A stretch of DNA of 64,000 nt from Danxiaibacter sp048498555 (GTDB lineage Bacteria; Bacteroidota; Bacteroidia; Chitinophagales; Chitinophagaceae). The translations under genes and the position numbers were made by a program. The notes below the pieces were generated by a model. The model searched no databases. It saw only the letters and a list, made by a program, of their open reading frames with translations, and was not told the DNA's origin. Positions 8,674 through 17,433 of the stretch are shown in pieces (positions within the stretch are counted from its first letter, which is position 1; each line of letters begins with the position of its first letter). The DNA is taken from positions 248,001 to 312,000 of the forward strand of contig JBEHXT010000001.1 in assembly GCA_048498555.1 (NCBI GenBank). Reading direction: 5' to 3'.

Positions 8674-9552
8674 ATGGAAAAGATCATTAAACCCATGACT
8701 GGATTTATGGCACTTCTGATGGCCATTTTGAGTTTTATTGCCGGATTGACTTTTGTAATAAAGGGTGCCAACCCCGGCACTGAAGACAACCCTGCCCTAA
8801 TAATTGTGGGCATTTTGTTAATCGTACTGTTTATCTTTTTAACAAGAGGATTAAAAATTGTGAATCCCAATTACTCTCTTGTTTGTGTGTTTTTTGGAAA
8901 ATATGTCGGCACCATCAAGAGTAACGGTTTACAATGGGTTAATCCATTCTATTCCACCGATAAAATTTCTTTAAGGGCGCAGAATCTTAATGGGCAACAG
9001 CTGAAAGTAAATGATAAGATGGGCAACCCGATAGAAATAGCCTCTGTGATTGTTTGGCAGGTACAAGACACCTACAAGGCGGGATTTGACGTTGCCGATT
9101 ATCAACAATATGTACAAATACAAAGTGAGGCCGCAGTCCGCCACCTGGCTACCAGTTGCCCCTATGACAATATGGAAGACGAAACAGCTACCATAACACT
9201 ACGCGATGGTGGCGACAAGGTTGTTGAGATGTTGGAACAGGAACTGAACGAGCGCCTTGCACCAGCGGGTATTATTATTAAAGAAGCACGTATCAGCCAC
9301 CTGGCTTATGCACCAGAGATTGCCGGCGCCATGTTGCAAAGGCAACAAGCCACCGCAATTGTGGCTGCGCGTTTTAAAATAGTTGAGGGCGCTGTTGGCA
9401 TGGTTGAGCTGGCACTTGAGCAGCTATCCAAAAAGGAGATTGTGCAGCTGGATGAAGATAAAAAAGCTACGATGGTAAGTAATCTGATGGTTGTGCTATG
9501 TGGCGAAAAAGCAGCAACGCCGGTGCTAAATACAGGCACATTATATCAATAA
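8674..9552 (+). CDS. SPFH (band 7) domain membrane protein
   Basis: A 292-residue membrane-anchored SPFH/prohibitin-like protein. Two hydrophobic segments near the N-terminus (about residues 8-30 and 43-62) precede the SPFH domain (about 70-235), with the conserved run VIVWQVQDTYKAGFDV and the helical region with EARISHLAYAPEIAGAML. The C-terminal part (LALEQLSKKEIVQLDEDKKATMVSNLMVVLCG) is typical of the subgroup that pairs with a small Arc-like gene. Such proteins form oligomeric scaffolds at membranes; the cargo here is unknown. It differs from the slipin at 17434, which is paired with NfeD. Confidence 0.9.
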   Translation: MEKIIKPMTGFMALLMAILSFIAGLTFVIKGANPGTEDNPALIIVGILLIVLFIFLTRGLKIVNPNYSLVCVFFGKYVGTIKSNGLQWVNPFYSTDKISLRAQNLNGQQLKVNDKMGNPIEIASVIVWQVQDTYKAGFDVADYQQYVQIQSEAAVRHLATSCPYDNMEDETATITLRDGGDKVVEMLEQELNERLAPAGIIIKEARISHLAYAPEIAGAMLQRQQATAIVAARFKIVEGAVGMVELALEQLSKKEIVQLDEDKKATMVSNLMVVLCGEKAATPVLNTGTLYQ

Positions 9553-9717
9553 TGATCACCTTAACGACCAGATAGGGCTCTCAAAAAAATGCAAGTTGAA
9601 TGTCGTGAGATGCCTCCTATCGAGGTAAAGTTCCATTTTAATCAGCATGGTTAAATGTGATATTTAAGAACACTTTTTTAATAAAGCAATCTATTCAACG
9701 CGTGTGAATATTTCGGT

Positions 9718-9909
9718 ATGAGCCAATCCAAAAAAACATTTGTATTAAGAATAGACGAGCAAACTTTTTCTGCACTTGAAAGATGGGCCGCAGATGAGTT
9801 TAGGAGCGTGAATGGCCAATTGGAATGGCTGATTGATAAAGCATTGAAAGAAGCAGGCAGAAAAACGGAAGCCACAAAAAATCAACCTAAAAATAAAAAG
9901 GAGCAGTGA
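9718..9909 (+). CDS. Small Arc-type ribbon-helix-helix DNA-binding protein
   Basis: 63 residues. KKTFVLRIDEQTFSALERW gives the beta-strand and first helix of a ribbon-helix-helix fold, and the second helix is in EFRSVNGQLEWLIDKALKEAG, matching the Arc/MetJ family. The tail is Lys-rich and probably disordered. It follows the SPFH gene by 165 bases on the same strand, the common arrangement for this pair. The palindrome at the head of the operon is the likely binding site (inference). The stop codon lies in the loop of a terminator hairpin. Confidence 0.82.
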   Translation: MSQSKKTFVLRIDEQTFSALERWAADEFRSVNGQLEWLIDKALKEAGRKTEATKNQPKNKKEQ

Positions 9910-9924
9910 TATTTACTGCTCCTT
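9898..9924. terminator. Bidirectional terminator between convergent genes
   Basis: AAGGAGCAG (9898-9906), loop of 9 bases including the TGA stop of the Arc gene, CTGCTCCTT (9916-9924). It separates the Arc gene from the convergent PepSY-like gene ending at 9932. A-rich and T-rich flanks are modest. Confidence 0.6.
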
Positions 9925-9931
9925 CAACTAT

Positions 9932-10375
9932 TTAAATACCCGGTGCTTCTCGTAGCAAAGCACCTTTTTCATCGAAATATAGATAGGCCTTTTGTACCAG
10001 TGAGCTTTTTTCAGCATACACTCTGTACTGCAATCCCTTGTCTTTCTTTTCAATGGAAAGAACAGATCCCGGGGTCCAGTCGTTGTATTTGCTCTTTTTA
10101 AAACCATCTTTTATCGCTTCAGGAAGGTCATCGTATTTTAACTCCTTGTCTGTTTCCTTCCACTCGCCTTTGCTGGAGTAATAGGCACTGGTTTTCACCC
10201 CTTCGTTATTGAATTTCGCTGTCCAGCTTGTAATATTGTCTTTCCAGCTAACATCTTCAGCCTTGGGAAATTTTTCCTTCAACGCGTTGGTAACTTCCGC
10301 AGGTATTTTTCTTAGTTGCGCAAATGCTCCGCTAACCGCAACAAACATCAGAATTGATAAAACAACCTTTTTCAT
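9932..10375 (-). CDS. Exported PepSY-like protein
   Basis: 147 residues with a signal peptide (MKKVVLSILMFVAVSGAFAQ). The body has two repeats of the Bacteroidota PepSY-like type: IPAEVTNALKEKFPKAEDVSWK followed by a strand-rich part, then LPEAIKDGFKKSKYNDW and strands to the end. These small periplasmic proteins have a beta-lactamase-inhibitor-like fold and no settled function. It is convergent with the Arc gene. Confidence 0.85.
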   Translation of the reverse strand: MKKVVLSILMFVAVSGAFAQLRKIPAEVTNALKEKFPKAEDVSWKDNITSWTAKFNNEGVKTSAYYSSKGEWKETDKELKYDDLPEAIKDGFKKSKYNDWTPGSVLSIEKKDKGLQYRVYAEKSSLVQKAYLYFDEKGALLREAPGI

Positions 10376-10453
10376 GCTTTAGTAATTTATCGTTTAGAGA
10401 ATCATTCAGTCTTCAGGAAGACGGATATTTCTATAACAGACACAAACTTCATG

Positions 10454-10461
10454 CAAATTTA
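10454..10461 (-). promoter_or_regulatory. Candidate -7 box for the PepSY-like gene
   Basis: Read leftward, TAAATTTG fits TAnnTTTG, about 79 bases before the ATG at 10375. No -33 TTTG at the right distance, so support is partial. Confidence 0.25.
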
Positions 10462-10474
10462 TAGCACTAAAAAA

Positions 10475-10518
10475 CCGCAGGGCGATTTTAACCATTTACC
10501 AGCTAAATCAACCTGCGG
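10475..10518 (-). terminator. Terminator after the DUF1080 gene
   Basis: Read leftward: CCGCAGG (10518-10512), a 30-base loop, CCTGCGG (10481-10475), then TTTTTTAG. The stem and T-run are good; the loop is long. Confidence 0.55.
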
Positions 10519-10556
10519 CTTGTATTTAAGTATTGTCTTTTATTAAGGAAAGAATT

Positions 10557-13500
10557 CTACAGTTCTTTTACCCTGATATTTCTAAAACGAACTACATCAC
10601 CATGTCCCAAAAAGCCAATGTGGCCTTTTTCATTTTTCAATCCCGGATGGTCTTTATGATCCAGTGTGCCATTTTTAATCGCTTCAGTAATGTCGCCATC
10701 AACAATCACAACACCATTCAATGTTACTTTTATTTTGTTGCCTTTTACCGCAATTTCTTCGCTGTTCCATTCTCCCAAAGGTTTCAGGTAACCACGTTTA
10801 GCAGGTATTACGCCATAAACAGAGCCATGATACTGGTATTCATGTAAGTTTTTGTAGATATCAGCATCGTTGTCCAACACCTGTATTTCCATGCCCACAT
10901 AAGCAGCATCGCCTTCTAATGGTGCACGAATGCCGATACCATTGTTAGCGCCTGGTGTAAGTTGAAATTCGAAGCGGTAAACAAAATCTTTATACTCGTT
11001 TGTCGTATATAAGTTTCCTCCGCTACCGCCATTTGGTTTTACAACAATATTGCCATCTTCCACCACATAACTTTGTTTATTGCCAGTCCATTCATTCAAA
11101 TTGGTTCCGTCAAACAAAATTTTATATCCATCACGCTTTTCTTCGCTGCTTAATTCAAAAGGCTTAACAGCTGGCAATTCACGAACATAAATGTCGCGGT
11201 AGTTTACTATTGTGCCATGTGCCTGCAATTCAATCTGCTCCTGAGGGAAAAGTGGCATTTTTCTATCCCAGTAATTTTCCAAAGGAACATTGTCAACTAC
11301 TAAAACTCCGTTCAAATAAACTGTAACATGATCGCCTTTCATTACAATATGGAAAGTGTTCCACTCACCTATCGCATTATCAGCCAAATGAAGTGGCTTG
11401 CTTGGGTTGGTAGTATTGTTGTATAAACCACCTGATCCTACTTCTGCACCTACATCTGTGCGTGAAGTATCCCAAATCTGCACTTGTGGTGTACCGCGGA
11501 GATAGATGCCTGCATCGCCTTTGCTTTGAATTTTCCAGTCAACGAACATTTCTATATCACCGTATTTTTTAACAGTAGCAAGGTTGTCGCCCTGTCCCTG
11601 GAAAACAAGCTCTCCATTACTAACGGTCCAGCCTTTACGCATTACATCATCTGCTTTAGTTTGTTCTGCAGTTAAAGTAGCATTATCCATCGATGCGCGT
11701 TTAATCGGATTTGCAACGAGGCCTTTCCATCCACTAAGATCTTTCCCGTTAAACAGTGGAACAAAACCTTCACCAGCCGGCATTTCAGCAAGGCGTTTTG
11801 CAATTGCCTGGCGTTGGTAATCGCTATCCTGCCCTTTTAATAACGGTGATGCTTTTTGCAATAATTGTTTAACTACATCGCCATTCCATTCAGGATTTGC
11901 AAGTGCTATGTTCATAACAGTCATAGCAGCATCGCTCTGCAATGCAGTGTCATCGAGATATTTTCCGGCAAAAACAAGTGCAAGGAAAGTTTTGCAAGAT
12001 GATGCATCCTGAAGAATGTGAGCTTTCTGCGTATTGCTTTTGCTTACTTCCATTGCCCTGCGAAGCATCAACAATTTTTGATCTTTAGTGAATGACGCAT
12101 CACTCGCCAGCTTGATATATCCGTTTAATGCAGTTTCAAAATATGAAGTGCCATTCATTACCTGGCAGGCTTTGAATAATGATTCAGCTGATTTTGGATC
12201 TTTCCATGCAGACAAGGCATCTGCTACAGCTTTTTTAGTGTTATCATTACCCGATGCGAATGCTGCAGATAAAGCCTGGATGCTGCTGCTTCCACCTGTT
12301 TTCGCCATAATGTCGTAAAATAAAGGTTGTTTGTCTGCAGCAGCTTTGCTTAGTTGTGCCTGAACAAGCGCGTCTCTCTGATTTACATCTTTAACACTGC
12401 CCAATGCAGCCACTATCGCATCCTGGATAGCAGTTGTTTTCTGCTGATTTGTTGATGAAGTAAGTAATGCAAATAATTGAGAAAGGTTATCTACGCTTAC
12501 TACAGATTGCAAACCCTTTGCAGCGGCAGCAGAAACAGCCTGATCATTGTCATTCGCCAAAGCCAGGAAATCGTTGGTAGAAGCGCTATAGCTACGTGCG
12601 GCCAATACATCAATCAATGCAGCCTTTGCCCCACCATTTACAGTAGGCAATGCTTTAGCTATTGTTGACGCAACGCCATCACCTTTCAACGTCATCAAAG
12701 ATCCCTTGATTGTTTCAATATCTGCTGGTGATGCACTTTTCAATGCGGTAAGCAATGATGGCAATACTGCTTCATTGCCAATTTTTCCTGCAGCAGTAAT
12801 GGTAGCCGTGCGCACAGCAGCATCCTGATCGGTAATAGCTTGTTGAACTGCAGGCAATGCTGCGGTAGCTTTTGTGTTGCCAAGCATAGTAATGATTTCA
12901 GCTTTAACTGCACCGTTACTAGTGCTCAGTTTTTGTAACCATTGGTTTGCAGTATTGTCATTAATGAATTTTCCTGCTGATTTCAGTGCGGCGATCCTGT
13001 ATGCACTGTTATCATCACTCATCGCTGCAATTAAAAAAGGCGTACTTTTTTCGCCATCTATCTGCGCTATTAATTCCAATGCAGAAGACCTTGTCTGAAC
13101 CTGTGTTGCTGTTTTATTCAATGCGAGGGCTAATTCTTTTGCCTGGGCTGTTTTTCCTGTTTTTGCAAGGTTCTCTATGTATAGTACATAAGCAGATGTT
13201 GCGTTGGTAGGATCAAAACTGTAGCCGGACTTTTTAGCGGCATTGCTCAATATTGACTGAGATGAAGGGTCTGCTATGGAAGCCAATGCAAACAAACTTA
13301 CTTTCTCCAATTTAGTATCTGTGCTGGAGGCCAGTTTTGCAATTTGTGGAACGGCCTCTTTCATTTTTGCCTCACCAAGCGCTTCTACAAGCGTTACCTT
13401 TTTACTGCCGGTTGAACCTGGCAATGCTGCCAACAACGCTTTACCTGCATTTGCAGTATTTATTTTCACCAATGCTCTTGCAGCAACGTCACACAGCCTG

Positions 13501-13931
13501 TCATCCTGCAAATAAGCTTTCAACGTATTTACAGAATAATCACTGCCCACTGTTTGCAACTGGCTTATCAAAAAGGCTTTATTTTCCTTATCAGCAATTT
13601 TTTGCAGGGCACTTACATATGCCTTTTCTGCTGCAAGGCGCTCTTTTTCTTTACCCTTTTGAACTACGTAATAGGAGTAGCTGTTGATGGTGTATTGCAA
13701 GTTGGTGTTATCTCCTTTTCCAGCCGGGGCAAGCATGCCAACCATTTCTCTCAATCCGGCTTCGCCGATTCCCGAGATGATGGCCATATTTGAATTCAGC
13801 TGCGGTGCATTTAATGCAGGCGCTTTTGCAAGTACGTCCGCAATTTTGGTAGTAGCAGTGCGCTGATCAGTTTGCGCCTGTACCGCCATTAATGTGCTTA
13901 TAAAAAGCAAAGAACCTATAATCTTTTTCAT
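10557..13931 (-). CDS. Large exported HEAT-repeat protein with two 3-keto-disaccharide hydrolase (DUF1080) domains
   Basis: 1124 residues with a signal peptide (about 1-19, ending VQAQ). Residues about 25-700 are alpha-helical HEAT-type repeats (for example AAVRTATITAAGKIGNEAVL). Two copies of the 3-keto-disaccharide hydrolase domain (PF06439, formerly DUF1080) follow: about 718-920, starting FVPLFNGKDLSGWKG, and about 934-1124, starting YKILFDGTNLNEWTG. Both keep the concanavalin-like pattern with GDAGIYLRG or NNGIGIRAP and the end motif IVNYRDIYVREL or VRFRNIRVKEL. The family hydrolyses glycosides whose sugar has been oxidised at C3. The gene is 131 bases downstream of an exported Gfo/Idh/MocA oxidoreductase, the type of enzyme that makes or reduces 3-keto sugars. 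The HEAT part may be a scaffold or glycan-binding arm; that is a guess. Confidence 0.88.
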   Translation of the reverse strand: MKKIIGSLLFISTLMAVQAQTDQRTATTKIADVLAKAPALNAPQLNSNMAIISGIGEAGLREMVGMLAPAGKGDNTNLQYTINSYSYYVVQKGKEKERLAAEKAYVSALQKIADKENKAFLISQLQTVGSDYSVNTLKAYLQDDRLCDVAARALVKINTANAGKALLAALPGSTGSKKVTLVEALGEAKMKEAVPQIAKLASSTDTKLEKVSLFALASIADPSSQSILSNAAKKSGYSFDPTNATSAYVLYIENLAKTGKTAQAKELALALNKTATQVQTRSSALELIAQIDGEKSTPFLIAAMSDDNSAYRIAALKSAGKFINDNTANQWLQKLSTSNGAVKAEIITMLGNTKATAALPAVQQAITDQDAAVRTATITAAGKIGNEAVLPSLLTALKSASPADIETIKGSLMTLKGDGVASTIAKALPTVNGGAKAALIDVLAARSYSASTNDFLALANDNDQAVSAAAAKGLQSVVSVDNLSQLFALLTSSTNQQKTTAIQDAIVAALGSVKDVNQRDALVQAQLSKAAADKQPLFYDIMAKTGGSSSIQALSAAFASGNDNTKKAVADALSAWKDPKSAESLFKACQVMNGTSYFETALNGYIKLASDASFTKDQKLLMLRRAMEVSKSNTQKAHILQDASSCKTFLALVFAGKYLDDTALQSDAAMTVMNIALANPEWNGDVVKQLLQKASPLLKGQDSDYQRQAIAKRLAEMPAGEGFVPLFNGKDLSGWKGLVANPIKRASMDNATLTAEQTKADDVMRKGWTVSNGELVFQGQGDNLATVKKYGDIEMFVDWKIQSKGDAGIYLRGTPQVQIWDTSRTDVGAEVGSGGLYNNTTNPSKPLHLADNAIGEWNTFHIVMKGDHVTVYLNGVLVVDNVPLENYWDRKMPLFPQEQIELQAHGTIVNYRDIYVRELPAVKPFELSSEEKRDGYKILFDGTNLNEWTGNKQSYVVEDGNIVVKPNGGSGGNLYTTNEYKDFVYRFEFQLTPGANNGIGIRAPLEGDAAYVGMEIQVLDNDADIYKNLHEYQYHGSVYGVIPAKRGYLKPLGEWNSEEIAVKGNKIKVTLNGVVIVDGDITEAIKNGTLDHKDHPGLKNEKGHIGFLGHGDVVRFRNIRVKEL

Positions 13932-13944
13932 TCGTTTGTGTTGT

Positions 13945-13983
13945 GTGAGGTATCAGGTTTCAGGTAACAGGTTTTAGGTAACC
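13945..13983. repeat. GTGAGGTATCAGG-type repeat words
   Basis: GTGAGGTATCAGGTTTCAGG, then GTAACAGGTTTTAGGTAACC. Relatives lie at 51042-51064 (same orientation), and at 51278-51316 and 58405-58446 (opposite orientation). It occupies the short gap between the DUF1080 and Gfo/Idh/MocA genes. Confidence 0.6.
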
Positions 13984-14062
13984 TTCGCCTTTCAGTCCCG
14001 AAATCATTTTCAATTTATCCCGTATAAATGGCCTTCGCCATACAGGAAGTGTCATTGTCAAT

Positions 14063-15337
14063 TTAAATTGTCCAGGGCCCACGCATCGGTTGCCACATGA
14101 GCGCATTGGCTGCTGCATCATCCACAAATTCCTGTTTAACCGGATCAAATTTTAATGACCGGCCGAGTTTCAGCGCAACTTTACCCATGTTAACAATTGT
14201 AGCGGAACGATGGCCGTTCTCTTCATTCAACGCAAATTTTTGCCTTCTTTTTACAGCTTCAACAAAATCCGTTACCTGTGGTACAGGTTCAGGGAAAGCT
14301 GCAAGTTTCTTTTCCAGATCTGGAATAGTTGACTTGAAGCCAGGATATAATTTTCCCTTAGGGCCTTCTATATATGCTGCATTTACATCTCTCCCCTCTC
14401 CGTCTAAAATAATCTGGCAACCATCGTCATATGTGTAGGTGATCCTGCGCCAGGTACCCACTGCATCAGGATGTTGCTGAGGCGCGTCTATCTCCACAGA
14501 AATCGGGCTGGTATTATCTTTACCCAGGAAATACTGGATAGGATCTATATAGTGCTGACCCATATCACCAAGGCCGCCACCATCATAATCCCAATATCCA
14601 CGGAATGTCTGGTGTACCCTGTGCGGGTTATAAGGTTTGTACGGCGCCGGCCCGAGCCACATATCATAATCAAGCTCGGCCGGAACAGGCATTTCCTGCA
14701 GGTTGGTTTTACCTACCCAATAAAACTTCCAGTCAAAACCTGTATGCTTGCTTACCGTAACTTTTAATGGCCATCCGAGCAGGCCACTGTCTACCAATTT
14801 CTTAATGGGCCTTACAGTAGTACCCATACCATAAAATATATCTGAAAAGCGGAACCAGGTATTCAGCCTGAAGATCCGTCCATTTTGCTGAATAGCTTCA
14901 ACCAGTTTTTTACCCTCTCCAATGGTAGCCGTCATTGGTTTTTCGCACCACACATCTTTTCCTGCACGGGCTGCATCTGCGGCAATTATACCGTGCCAGT
15001 GCGGCGGTGTAGCCACGTGTACAATATCCACTTCAGGAAGTGTTATCAATTCCCGGTAATCGGCGAATGTTTTTACTCCTTTACCGGGGCCACCCAAAAG
15101 GTCAAGGCCTTGCTTCAGGTGATTTTTGTCCACATCACAAATTGCGACAACGCGGGTTCCTGCATAAGGAATATGTCCGCGGCCCATGCCACCAACGCCT
15201 ACTATGGCTTTGGTAAGCTGATCACTGGGTGCTATATAGCCTCTCCCCAACACATGACGGGGAACAATGGAAAAAGCAGCAAGGGCGCCAAATGAATTCC
15301 TTAGGAAGGCCCTTCTCGAACGGTGGTTTGGCATCAT
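14063..15337 (-). CDS. Gfo/Idh/MocA-family oxidoreductase with Tat signal
   Basis: 424 residues. The N-terminus RSRRAFLRNSFGALAAF is a twin-arginine signal, so the folded enzyme is exported with its NAD(P) cofactor. The Rossmann domain has VGVGGMGRGHIPY near residue 46, and the family motif CEKPM (near residue 135) holds the conserved catalytic-site Lys. The C-terminal alpha/beta domain includes YWDYDGGGLGDMGQHYIDP, a hallmark of the Bacteroidota exported subgroup. Such enzymes oxidise or reduce sugar ring hydroxyls. It lies upstream of the DUF1080 gene on the same strand and probably forms an operon with it, so a 3-keto-glycoside pathway is inferred. Confidence 0.9.
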   Translation of the reverse strand: MMPNHRSRRAFLRNSFGALAAFSIVPRHVLGRGYIAPSDQLTKAIVGVGGMGRGHIPYAGTRVVAICDVDKNHLKQGLDLLGGPGKGVKTFADYRELITLPEVDIVHVATPPHWHGIIAADAARAGKDVWCEKPMTATIGEGKKLVEAIQQNGRIFRLNTWFRFSDIFYGMGTTVRPIKKLVDSGLLGWPLKVTVSKHTGFDWKFYWVGKTNLQEMPVPAELDYDMWLGPAPYKPYNPHRVHQTFRGYWDYDGGGLGDMGQHYIDPIQYFLGKDNTSPISVEIDAPQQHPDAVGTWRRITYTYDDGCQIILDGEGRDVNAAYIEGPKGKLYPGFKSTIPDLEKKLAAFPEPVPQVTDFVEAVKRRQKFALNEENGHRSATIVNMGKVALKLGRSLKFDPVKQEFVDDAAANALMWQPMRGPWTI

Positions 15338-16121
15338 GTTGATTTTTTTTCAGAAGTTGATTCGAATGCTCGCAGGCAGACCACTTTATGGACACATTTT
15401 CAAAGCAGCGTGGTTTTACAGCCATACAATCGTCGTAAAAAAACAAGCCTTGAAGATAAGTAATAATATCATTCGGATTTTACCCAAACGTTTGCAGAAA
15501 TTATGATTTGAGATTTGAAATTTCAGATTTGAGATTATTAACCGCGATCCCGTTGATATATTTATTATTCTTTAAATCGTTTATTATAGCGTTTCAATCA
15601 CATTACGGGCAAAGGAAACCGGGCTGCAAATTTCAAATAGTACATCTCGAATTTCAAATCCATCAGGGAAGTTATGACCTGAGATTTGAAATTTCAGATT
15701 TGAGATTATTAACCGCGATCCCGTTGATATATTTATTATTCTTTAAATTGTTTATTATAGCGTTTCAATCACATTACGGGCAAAGGAAACCGGGCTGCAA
15801 ATTTCAAATAGTACATCTCGAATTTCAAATCCATCAGGGAAGTTATGACCTGAGATTTGAAATTTCAGATTTGAGATTATTAACCGCGGTTCTGTTGATA
15901 TATTTATTATTCTTTAAATCGTTTATTATAGCGTTTCAATTACATGACAGGCAAAGGAAACCGGGCTGCAAATTTCAAATAGTACATCTCAAATTTCAAA
16001 TCCTTCATGGAAGGATAGCTATTCTAAAAATTGCAAATCCCTGCCTTTTCAGTAAATTACATGTATAGATCGGTTTTATTTAAAGCATGGTTTCGTCATT
16101 CTTCCATCGGGCTTCGTTCAT
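15338..16121. other. 784-base intergenic region containing a tandem repeat
   Basis: Between the divergent Gfo/Idh/MocA and NfeD genes. Apart from the triple repeat at 15501-16013, I see AT-rich sequence with no supported promoter or RNA. An open frame spanning the repeats (15508-16068) is explained by the repeat length being a multiple of three. Confidence 0.6.
15501..16013. repeat. Three tandem copies of a 171-bp repeat
   Basis: Units at 15501-15671, 15672-15842 and 15843-16013. Copies 1 and 2 are nearly identical; copy 3 differs at about a dozen positions (for example TTCTGTT for TCCCGTT, and GACAGGC for TACGGGC). Each unit begins with TGAGATTTGAAATTTCAG and ends with a reversed form, CTCGAATTTCAAATCCAT, so each is a potential hairpin with inverted ends. 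The word GATTTGAAATTTCAGG also appears once at 29678-29693. The period is 57 codons, so a frame stays open through all copies. Confidence 0.9.
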
Positions 16122-17426
16122 TTGAATTGCAGGTTCAAAAGAAATTTTGTGAAACAGCTTTTCTTATATTTTGTCTGTCATTTTCTTGCACCACTTCTGG
16201 CTACAACACAAATTGTTGTATCAATAAAGCTGGACGCAAGCATCAATCCTGCCACTGCAGCATTCATCCATCGCAGTATAGAGAAGGCCAAAAATGAAAA
16301 AGCTGAATGTCTTTTAATTCATTTAAATACTCCTGGCGGCCTTCTTAAATCAACCCGTGTGATAGTCAGCGATATAATGGAGTCACCAGTTCCGGTTGTG
16401 GTGTATGTTTCTCCGCAAGGTGCACGCGCAGGGTCTGCTGGTGTATTCATCACGCTTGCGGCACACATTGCTGCTATGGCGCCCGGAACAAACATAGGTG
16501 CGGCACATCCGGTGGATATGCAGGGAACTATTGATCCAATCATGTCAGAAAAACTGACAAATGATGCGGCTGCTTTTATCCGCACAATTGCAGAAAAAAG
16601 GAAACGCGATCAACAATGGGCTGAAGCCGCTGTTCGTAAAAGCCTTTCCATTACCGCAAGAGAAGCGCTTGAGGTCCAGGTAATTGACCTTATTGCGGAC
16701 AATGACCATGCATTATTAACACTGATTGATGGCAAAATGGTAGAAGTAAGTAATGGAGCCGTTACACTGAAAACCAAAACCGCGCGCATAGAAGAAAATG
16801 ACATGACCTTTGTTGAAAAGATACTTAACATTATCAGCGACCCCAACATTGCTTATATGCTGATGATGCTGGGATTTTACGGAATAATGTTTGAATTATA
16901 CAGCCCGGGCGCAATTCTTCCGGGCATTATTGGCGTTATCAGCCTCATACTGGCCTTTTATTCTTTGCATACGCTACCGCTCAACTACGCAGGGCTTGCT
17001 TTAATTGTTTTTGCAGTTGTTTTGTTTCTTTTAGAAATCAAGATAGCCAGCCATGGTTTGCTTGCTATAGGTGGCATTGTTTCCATGTTACTGGGTTCTA
17101 TGATGTTGATACGGCAAGATGCAGGTGCGGTAGGAAAAATCTCGCTCAGTGTAATTATAAGTGCTGTTTCTGTTTCAGCGCTTTTCTTTCTTTTGATCAT
17201 TGGACTGGGGCTTAAAGCACAACGTGCTAAACCTGTTACCGGCATTGACGCATTGATTGGTGCCATAGGTTCTTCACTTGAAACGCTTGATCCGGTTGGA
17301 ACAATTCTAATACACGGCGAAATATGGAATGCTGAGTCAACCGGCGGTATAATTAATAAAAATGAGAAAGTCCGGGTGATAGATAGAAAGAATTTCAAGC
17401 TTTTTGTTGAAGCTATTCAAAATTAA
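16122..17426 (+). CDS. NfeD-family membrane serine protease
   Basis: 434 residues; the only in-frame start giving a signal-like N-terminus is TTG at 16122. The ClpP/SppA-like protease domain (about 30-235) has LIHLNTPGGLLKSTR and the nucleophile Ser105 in ARAGSAGVFIT, with a Lys later in EKRKRDQQWAE as the dyad partner (1510-N type). Several transmembrane segments follow (about 245-375), then a C-terminal OB-fold NfeD domain (about 380-434, GIDALIGAIGSSLETLDPVG). The family partners slipins and cleaves their C-termini in characterised archaea. Here it is 7 bases upstream of a slipin, the conserved operon. Confidence 0.9.
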   Translation: MNCRFKRNFVKQLFLYFVCHFLAPLLATTQIVVSIKLDASINPATAAFIHRSIEKAKNEKAECLLIHLNTPGGLLKSTRVIVSDIMESPVPVVVYVSPQGARAGSAGVFITLAAHIAAMAPGTNIGAAHPVDMQGTIDPIMSEKLTNDAAAFIRTIAEKRKRDQQWAEAAVRKSLSITAREALEVQVIDLIADNDHALLTLIDGKMVEVSNGAVTLKTKTARIEENDMTFVEKILNIISDPNIAYMLMMLGFYGIMFELYSPGAILPGIIGVISLILAFYSLHTLPLNYAGLALIVFAVVLFLLEIKIASHGLLAIGGIVSMLLGSMMLIRQDAGAVGKISLSVIISAVSVSALFFLLIIGLGLKAQRAKPVTGIDALIGAIGSSLETLDPVGTILIHGEIWNAESTGGIINKNEKVRVIDRKNFKLFVEAIQN

Positions 17427-17433
17427 ATATACC

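Noticed and set aside
10557..13931. Several open frames on the opposite strand of the DUF1080 gene
   Set aside because: They are shadows of a long, well-supported gene with repetitive Ala/Ser codons.
15508..16068. A 186-residue open frame spanning the 171-bp repeats
   Set aside because: It stays open because 171 is a multiple of 3; it has no signal, no family and three nearly identical 57-residue units. I treat it as repeat DNA.
16031..16297. An ATG-started frame overlapping the start of the NfeD gene
   Set aside because: It is in another frame, has no family character, and runs through a region coded by NfeD.
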